A stretch of 64,000 nucleotides of DNA, taken from contig NZ_JACIDV010000008.1 of NCBI RefSeq assembly GCF_014196515.1, positions 140,485 to 204,484 of the forward strand, in the 5' to 3' direction. Source of the stretch: Rhizobium skierniewicense. GTDB taxonomy: Bacteria; Pseudomonadota; Alphaproteobacteria; Rhizobiales; Rhizobiaceae. Below are positions 59,619 through 64,000 of this stretch, piece by piece (position 1 is the stretch's first letter; every line of letters begins with the position of its first letter). The position numbers were made by a program, and so were the translations under genes. Under the pieces are notes generated by a model. That model did no database searches. It was not told where the DNA came from and worked only from the letters and a program-made list of their open reading frames with translations.

Positions 59619-60043
59619 GAGCCCAATCGCACTTCGATATGCTGCCCCGCCGTAATCGCCGTCTGATCCTGCGCGATGAGGGCATCGCTCGCAGATCCGG
59701 TAAATGGTCGGCGTGGGAAACCCTGATATTTCCACGCGGCAGCGTCTCACCAAACGGATGGACCGCTGAGTTCACGACGGCTCATCGCAACAACGTTTTC
59801 AGCATTCTTGAACGTACGCTGCCCGACGGCACGCGTCACCTCGGGATCACCTCACTGTCTGGCGTCCGCCCGACTTGGCCCGAGATGCAGCGGATCAAAG
59901 ACGAGATCGCGGGGCCGGAGGCAACGGCTGTCGAAGTCTACCCGCCCAAGGCTGAAATCATCGATGCCGCCGACATGTATCACCTGTGGGTGCTGCCAGC
60001 GCCCCTGCCCTTTTCCCTGTTTACGAGGACGAACAATGACTGA
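59615..60043 (+). CDS. Conserved-type phage protein (142 aa)
   Basis: 142 residues. ITSLSGVRPTWPEMQRIKDE and DMYHLWVLPAPLPFSLF are blocks seen in a small phage/rhizobial family (DUF7694-like, from memory). Unknown role. Confidence 0.6.
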   Translation: MRAQSHFDMLPRRNRRLILRDEGIARRSGKWSAWETLIFPRGSVSPNGWTAEFTTAHRNNVFSILERTLPDGTRHLGITSLSGVRPTWPEMQRIKDEIAGPEATAVEVYPPKAEIIDAADMYHLWVLPAPLPFSLFTRTNND

Positions 60044-60728
60044 AACGGCACCGGCAAACCTGCAAGATTACATTCTGGCGGAAGTCACCCGCAAAACGTC
60101 GGAAGAGCACATTCGGACGCTTATCGACAAGAAGATCGATGAAGCGATCAAGGGTGCAGTCGACGATGAATTCCGCTACGGCGGAAATCTCAAAAAACAG
60201 ATGACGGCGGCTGTATCGGAAGCGCTTTCGATTGGCGACAGGATCGACGTCCCGGCCTACGGCGTGATGGTCATGGCTCTGCTTCGCGAGCGACTCGATG
60301 CGAACATTTCCGAGATGTTGAACGCGAAGCTCGCGACCGAGATGCAGGAGCTCTTGCAGATCGCACCGAAAGAACTGAAATTTTCGGATGTCATCGAAAA
60401 GATGACAGAACACGCGAAGGATATGGGTGACAGGCCGTGGGGCAAGATCGCCGTCTTCGTTGAAGAAAGCGATTACAGCGCAGGATGCTACCACGTCGGT
60501 ATGGACCCGGACGGCGATACTCTCAAACGCTATAATTGCGAGACGCAGTTCTACGTTAGTTCAGAAGGCACGATTTCAGGCCTTACCCTCGACCGGCGTG
60601 ACGTTGGTAAGGTAATCAGCGTGGGGGCCTACTGGGGCTATCAGAAGATGATCTTCTCGGCCTACGCGTGCGGCTCGAAACTCATCATGGACGAGCTTGA
60701 CCCCTCCCTCGAATATGGGGCGGATTGA
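60036..60728 (+). CDS. Hypothetical early protein (230 aa)
   Basis: ATG 60036. Long helices (LIDKKIDEAIKGAVDDEFRY) and a beta C-terminus (KVISVGAYWGYQKMIFSAYA). Overlaps the preceding gene by 8 bp. Unrecognised. Confidence 0.62.
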   Translation: MTETAPANLQDYILAEVTRKTSEEHIRTLIDKKIDEAIKGAVDDEFRYGGNLKKQMTAAVSEALSIGDRIDVPAYGVMVMALLRERLDANISEMLNAKLATEMQELLQIAPKELKFSDVIEKMTEHAKDMGDRPWGKIAVFVEESDYSAGCYHVGMDPDGDTLKRYNCETQFYVSSEGTISGLTLDRRDVGKVISVGAYWGYQKMIFSAYACGSKLIMDELDPSLEYGAD

Positions 60729-60731
60729 GGC

Positions 60732-61106
60732 ATGACCAGAGAAGAAGCGCGGGCGGCTTGGGATACAAGCGGGCTGACGTACGCACATTTGACTGCTAGC
60801 AGCGTCCAGAAGCTTCGCGACCTGATTGGTACGAAGATGAAATCCTCGGGCCTCATGGCCCCATCGGGCAGAAGCGCGGGGACATACCGCATCCAGTCGA
60901 AAATTAAGGTCTGGCTCCAACACGGCGGCTTTGGGTGCGGCCTCTATTGCAAGGCGTTCTATTTCAAAGACCGCGAAGCCGTGACGTTCAATGATAACGG
61001 GTTCATCGGCTTTGCAGGGTGGGCGGATGAAGTAAACGTCCAGCCGATCCTCTCAGCCTTCGTGGAGTGGGTGGAAGGCTTAAAAACGGAGCCAGCCAAT
61101 GTCTGA
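60732..61106 (+). CDS. Hypothetical early protein (124 aa)
   Basis: Starts MTREEARAAWDTSGLTYAHL; the C-terminal half has VTFNDNGFIGFAGWADEVNV. No family recognised; tight packing with both neighbours. Confidence 0.62.
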   Translation: MTREEARAAWDTSGLTYAHLTASSVQKLRDLIGTKMKSSGLMAPSGRSAGTYRIQSKIKVWLQHGGFGCGLYCKAFYFKDREAVTFNDNGFIGFAGWADEVNVQPILSAFVEWVEGLKTEPANV

Positions 61107-61704
61107 AACTGAAATCCAGAGGCTCCGCGATAGCACCATCCGCACCGCTATCGGTCCCACCATTCTGCTCGGATCGGGCACCTACTTCGATTTCGAAGAT
61201 CCCGATAACAGCTCCATTACCATTGAGGACATTGCCTACGGCTTGGCGTTCGAAGGGCGATGCGCTGGGCAGTGCGTAAGCAGGGCTCGGCACATCCGAG
61301 TGTTTTACTCGGTCGCAGAACATTGCGTCCGAATGAGCCTAGCCGTAGCTCCGGAGTTAGCGATGCAGGCGTTGATGCACGAGGTTGGAGAGGCCGTCTG
61401 TGGCGATATGACTGCGCCGCTTAAGAAGCTCCTCCCTGAGTACAAAGTGATCGAGAAACGGTGCGAGGCGGCGATCCTCAGACGGTTCGGCGTTGAAATG
61501 ACGCACCCGCTTGAGATCAAACAGGCTGACGTCCGGATGCTGGCCACAGAGCGCCGCGACCTTCTGCCGTGGCGTGGTGAGCGATGGAACCACGAGGACG
61601 AAGCAGTCCCTTATGATTTCGAGATCGTCCCTTGGGATCCAGCGAGGGCGGCGCTTGAGTTCATGCAGCGGTTCGACGAGTTGACGGGTGCCTCCCATGG
61701 CTGA
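61099..61704 (+). CDS. HD-domain phosphohydrolase (YfbR-like 5'-nucleotidase)
   Basis: 201 residues. H75 in YSVAEHC, then H94-E95 (LMHEVGEAVCGD, HE in place of HD) and the later aspartate form the metal site; MTAPLKKLL is a usual neighbour. Phage members hydrolyse deoxynucleotides and reshape the pool. Confidence 0.78.
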   Translation: MSETEIQRLRDSTIRTAIGPTILLGSGTYFDFEDPDNSSITIEDIAYGLAFEGRCAGQCVSRARHIRVFYSVAEHCVRMSLAVAPELAMQALMHEVGEAVCGDMTAPLKKLLPEYKVIEKRCEAAILRRFGVEMTHPLEIKQADVRMLATERRDLLPWRGERWNHEDEAVPYDFEIVPWDPARAALEFMQRFDELTGASHG

Positions 61705-62614
61705 AACCTCCGCCATCGAGTGGTGCGACGCCACCGTGAATTTCTGGTGGGGCTGCACAAAGGTCTCTCCCGGCTGCGATCATTGCTATGCCGAGACGTG
61801 GAACAACTTTCGCGGCACCGGCGAATGGGGACCGAACGCGCCGCGCCGCAAGATTAACGGCGCTGTGGCACTGTTGAAGAAGCTAAACACCAAATCTGCC
61901 CGGACCTTTTTCAGTGACTATGGTCGCCCAATCCGCGTGTTCATGCAGTCAATGTCAGACACGTTCGACAATGAGGTGGATGATGCATGGCGCGCGGAGC
62001 TCTTTGCAAAAGCAGCGGACGCGCGCTGGGTGAATATCATCCTCCTGACCAAGCGGGGCGTGAACGTCGCCAAGATGGTGCCCGCGTCATGGCTCGATAA
62101 CTGGCCGAAACACATCGGCCTGATGTTCTCGGTCACGTCACAGCGCGAAGCGGATCGGGACATACCCCGCCTCATCGACCTGAAGCAGCGCCTCGGCTTG
62201 CCATGGATTGGCTTGAGCTTAGAACCGCTGCTCGAACGCACCAGGCTGAAAGCGGAATGGCTGGACCATATCGATTGGGTCATTGTCGGCGGCGAGAGCG
62301 GACCTGATGCCCGGCCAATGCATCCCGAGTGGCTGGATGATATCAAGAACGCCTGCACGCTGCGCAGCTATCCACGTAAGCCGGTTCCATTCCTGTTCAA
62401 GCAGTGGGGCGAGTGGGTGCCGCATGACGTCGCGGTACGCCTTCCGACGATTAAACCGATGGCTGCTTACCCGGCGATGGAGCTGCGCCGCGACGGAAAC
62501 GCGTTCTCTGTCACCAATCTCGGCACCGTCACCATGGTCCGCGTGGGCAAGAAGGCTGCTGGCCGGGAAATGTACGGCACTGAATATCTCCAATTTCCAA
62601 AGGCGCTCTCATGA
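61697..62614 (+). CDS. DUF5131 (Gp37/Gp68) radical-SAM-like protein
   Basis: 305 residues from ATG 61697. WWGCTKVSPGCDHCYAETW with C20, C27 and C30 is the cluster motif of the DUF5131 family; ILLTKRG and VGGESGPDARPMHPEW are typical later blocks. Function in phages unsettled. Confidence 0.85.
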   Translation: MAETSAIEWCDATVNFWWGCTKVSPGCDHCYAETWNNFRGTGEWGPNAPRRKINGAVALLKKLNTKSARTFFSDYGRPIRVFMQSMSDTFDNEVDDAWRAELFAKAADARWVNIILLTKRGVNVAKMVPASWLDNWPKHIGLMFSVTSQREADRDIPRLIDLKQRLGLPWIGLSLEPLLERTRLKAEWLDHIDWVIVGGESGPDARPMHPEWLDDIKNACTLRSYPRKPVPFLFKQWGEWVPHDVAVRLPTIKPMAAYPAMELRRDGNAFSVTNLGTVTMVRVGKKAAGREMYGTEYLQFPKALS

Positions 62615-62850
62615 CCACCCCAGGGCTTAATTACCGCTTCGCCGAGCGCCGGTCAGCATACGCAAATTTCGTTGCCTACCTCGAGTACCTAAACGCCGAG
62701 CAAGCGGAGAATAGAGCCACACGGCGCTGCATCGTTCGCATTGTTAAGGTGCGCGGCTGTGATGGCGAGATATCGGCGAGAGAGGGCTGGCGCATGTATT
62801 GCCAGTGCAAGCCCCACATGATTGGCCGCGAAGGCAAAGGTGGCCTGTGA
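62611..62850 (+). CDS. Hypothetical early protein (79 aa)
   Basis: 79 residues, basic, with AERRSAYANFVAYLEYLNAE and a C-terminal CQCKPHM. Stop overlaps the next start as TGATG. Unrecognised. Confidence 0.58.
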   Translation: MTTPGLNYRFAERRSAYANFVAYLEYLNAEQAENRATRRCIVRIVKVRGCDGEISAREGWRMYCQCKPHMIGREGKGGL

Positions 62851-62954
62851 TGCCTGAGCGCCTCGTCGCGTCGATGGTCCAATATTTCACCTCCTCTGAG
62901 CCGCCGCCCGTCGGCCTCGAGGATTTTCTGAAGGAGAACGAACTTGTTGAATAA
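62850..62954 (+). CDS. Very small early ORF (34 aa)
   Basis: MPERLVASMVQYFTSSEPPP then VGLEDFLKENELVE. TGATG coupling to the preceding gene and overlap with the following gene suggest it is translated. Confidence 0.45.
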   Translation: MPERLVASMVQYFTSSEPPPVGLEDFLKENELVE

Positions 62955-63147
62955 GCTTTGGGCCAAACTGGCCGCCACATGGCGCACCGATGAATCCGGC
63001 GACCCCGACAAGGACGCCTATTTCGACAGCGGTATGTGGGCCGCTGTTCGTGAGCGCGAAGACAAAATCGCGGCGCTCGGTGCCGAATGCGAACGCCTGC
63101 AGGCGCTGGTTCATGTTCCGGACCGATCACCACTGAGGTCAAATTGA
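62944..63147 (+). CDS. Small early protein (67 aa), last of the chain
   Basis: TTG start with AAGGAG 7 nt upstream. Includes LNKLWAKLAATWRTDESGDP and a short coiled coil (REREDKIAALGAECERLQAL). Converges with, and overlaps, the next gene on the other strand by 37 bp. Confidence 0.58.
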   Translation: MLNKLWAKLAATWRTDESGDPDKDAYFDSGMWAAVREREDKIAALGAECERLQALVHVPDRSPLRSN

Positions 63148-64000
63148 CGATCTGAAGGATTGATAGTCACAATCAGAAAGCCAATGATCCGAAGCTTTTC
63201 AATTATCGGATTGATCTCTGACAGCTTTGGTACGTAGACATTTAGGAAGACCCTCGATCCTTCCGTTTTCCAACCCAGACTTTCAATCGTTCCGAGCGCT
63301 CGATGAATTGCTTCATCCACGGGTTCGCTCAACTGCGACGAATCCAGTACAATTTCAATGTGCGCGGGCATATCCTGAGCAAGGATTTCGGAGACACTAG
63401 TTGAAGTGTAATAGGGTTTGCTAGCTTTAAGTTTAGACAGAAAGGAGTCTGCGGGGCCGACAGGCCGCTTGCGCTTCAGCAAGGCGAGATCCTGTTTCAC
63501 ACTTTCCAATTCATGCAAAAGTAGTTTGTCGATTGAAGTAGCCGATTTTTCTATTTGCTGAAAGTTGATAGCCTTGGTGACAGGATTGTCCGGCAAATGC
63601 TCCGGCGCTGTCGCGTCCCTAATCGCTTCTTCTAGCTGCCTCCGGGCCTCCAACAAGTGGCTGTGCTGATGCCAACTGAACTCGATGGCCCGATAGGGCT
63701 TAACATCAAAAGGAATTTCGGTGCCGACCACGAACATGTGTATCGTAGGCTTTCTGGTCATATGCCTGATACCCATTTCGTAAAACGCATTCGCGTTCAA
63801 CAAACTCATGTCACATATGACTAAATCCGAATCTATTAGATGGTTGATCATCTGCGTATCGATCATGCCAGGAGTGGTGATCTTATCCGAACGCGTTACT
63901 TTGAAGGTAAGCGGCAAGGAGACCCCATCTGGCGCGGCTGATGCTGAGTAGGGTATGTCGGGCATACGAGTTGTCTGAATGTGAGGATCTATGTCTAGAC
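63111..64000 (-). CDS. TIR/nucleoside-deoxyribosyltransferase-like protein (5' part beyond window)
   Basis: The frame stays open to the window edge, so the start lies outside; an internal ATG at 63965 is probably not the start. The block ITTPGMIDTQMINHLIDSDL then VICDMSLLNANAFYEMGIRH is the signature of the TIR-like/deoxyribosyltransferase-like family (G-M-I, ADLVIxDxTxxNxNVfYElGiRH). Some relatives are NAD-consuming antiphage effectors. A coiled middle (LLHELESVKQDLALLKRKR) and a C-terminal sensor-like part (HIEIVLDSSQLSEPVDEAIH) follow. Base use is more AT-rich than the neighbours. Prophage cargo or host defence gene. Confidence 0.68.
   Translation of the reverse strand, partial: LDIDPHIQTTRMPDIPYSASAAPDGVSLPLTFKVTRSDKITTPGMIDTQMINHLIDSDLVICDMSLLNANAFYEMGIRHMTRKPTIHMFVVGTEIPFDVKPYRAIEFSWHQHSHLLEARRQLEEAIRDATAPEHLPDNPVTKAINFQQIEKSATSIDKLLLHELESVKQDLALLKRKRPVGPADSFLSKLKASKPYYTSTSVSEILAQDMPAHIEIVLDSSQLSEPVDEAIHRALGTIESLGWKTEGSRVFLNVYVPKLSEINPIIEKLRIIGFLIVTINPSDRQFDLSGDRSGT

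Noticed and set aside
1..64000. CRISPR array or insertion sequence
   Set aside because: No regularly spaced 25-40 bp repeats and no transposase frame or terminal inverted repeats were seen.

Overview
The window is a piece of an alphaproteobacterial chromosome, most likely Rhizobium/Agrobacterium. The left 9.4 kb carries the rhizobial gene order PBP5-like carboxypeptidase, tmk, holB, metG, tatD and a PhnP-like hydrolase, with rlpA and a ClC channel as neighbours. Further right there are alphaproteobacteria-specific families (GcrA-like, DUF2312/GapR-like). From about 9.5 kb to at least 63.1 kb the sequence is an apparently intact prophage, integrated next to tRNA-Ser(UGA). No second copy of the tRNA 3' end was found, so the right junction lies beyond the window.

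Layout. 1-9202: host housekeeping genes, all on the minus strand. 9451-9540: tRNA-Ser(UGA). 9557-9695: two families of short direct repeats, then a P4-type integrase (9709-11019, +). 11016-12781 (-): lysis cassette of GH24 endolysin, nested Rz/Rz1-like pair, holin-like protein and a 36-aa membrane peptide. 12929-23946 (+): N4-gp56-type major capsid protein, connector, tail, fibre and ejection-type genes. 23997-39404 (-): one gene of 5135 codons for a polyvalent virion protein (SleB hydrolase, M15 peptidase, pyrophosphatase-like, ADP-ribosyltransferase-like, barnase/EndoU-like, N6-adenine methyltransferase, SNF2-type helicase, JAB and PLxRFG regions). Two smaller genes appear to be nested in its +1 frame. 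39504-41588 (+): accessory island with a HEPN-motif protein and a DUF2971 protein. 41625-47869 (-): CsrA-like protein, scaffold-like protein, P22-type portal, large terminase and probable small terminase. 47869-54332 (-): replication and DNA-modification operon (DUF1376-like, PD-(D/E)XK nuclease, deoxynucleotidase, C5-cytosine methyltransferase, GcrA-like, GapR-like) ending in a Cro-like regulator. 54420-63147 (+): CI-like repressor, a secreted ClpP-fold protein and a long chain of small early genes including an adenine methyltransferase, an HD phosphohydrolase and a DUF5131 protein. 63111-64000 (-): 3' part of a TIR/deoxyribosyltransferase-like gene.

How it works together. Four near-palindromic operators related to ATATCCTCTATAGAGGATAT lie at the cro/cI divergence and at a second promoter 1.2 kb away. 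In two strong promoters the operator fills the -35/-10 spacer, so one repressor could silence both early transcription units. Structural genes sit in two separate blocks. The gene before which each late transcript opens (endolysin, capsid, S74-containing ejection protein, giant protein) carries the same leader element, GCGCATGAGTGC. In every case this element can pair with the sequence around the start codon, leaving the Shine-Dalgarno in the loop. The phage also encodes a CsrA-like RNA-binding protein, which makes translational control of late genes a concrete hypothesis. Most starts overlap the previous stop (ATGA or TGATG), implying translational coupling throughout.

Limits: every family call was made by eye, without any search. 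Domain names inside the giant protein, the small phage genes and all promoters are motif-level calls.
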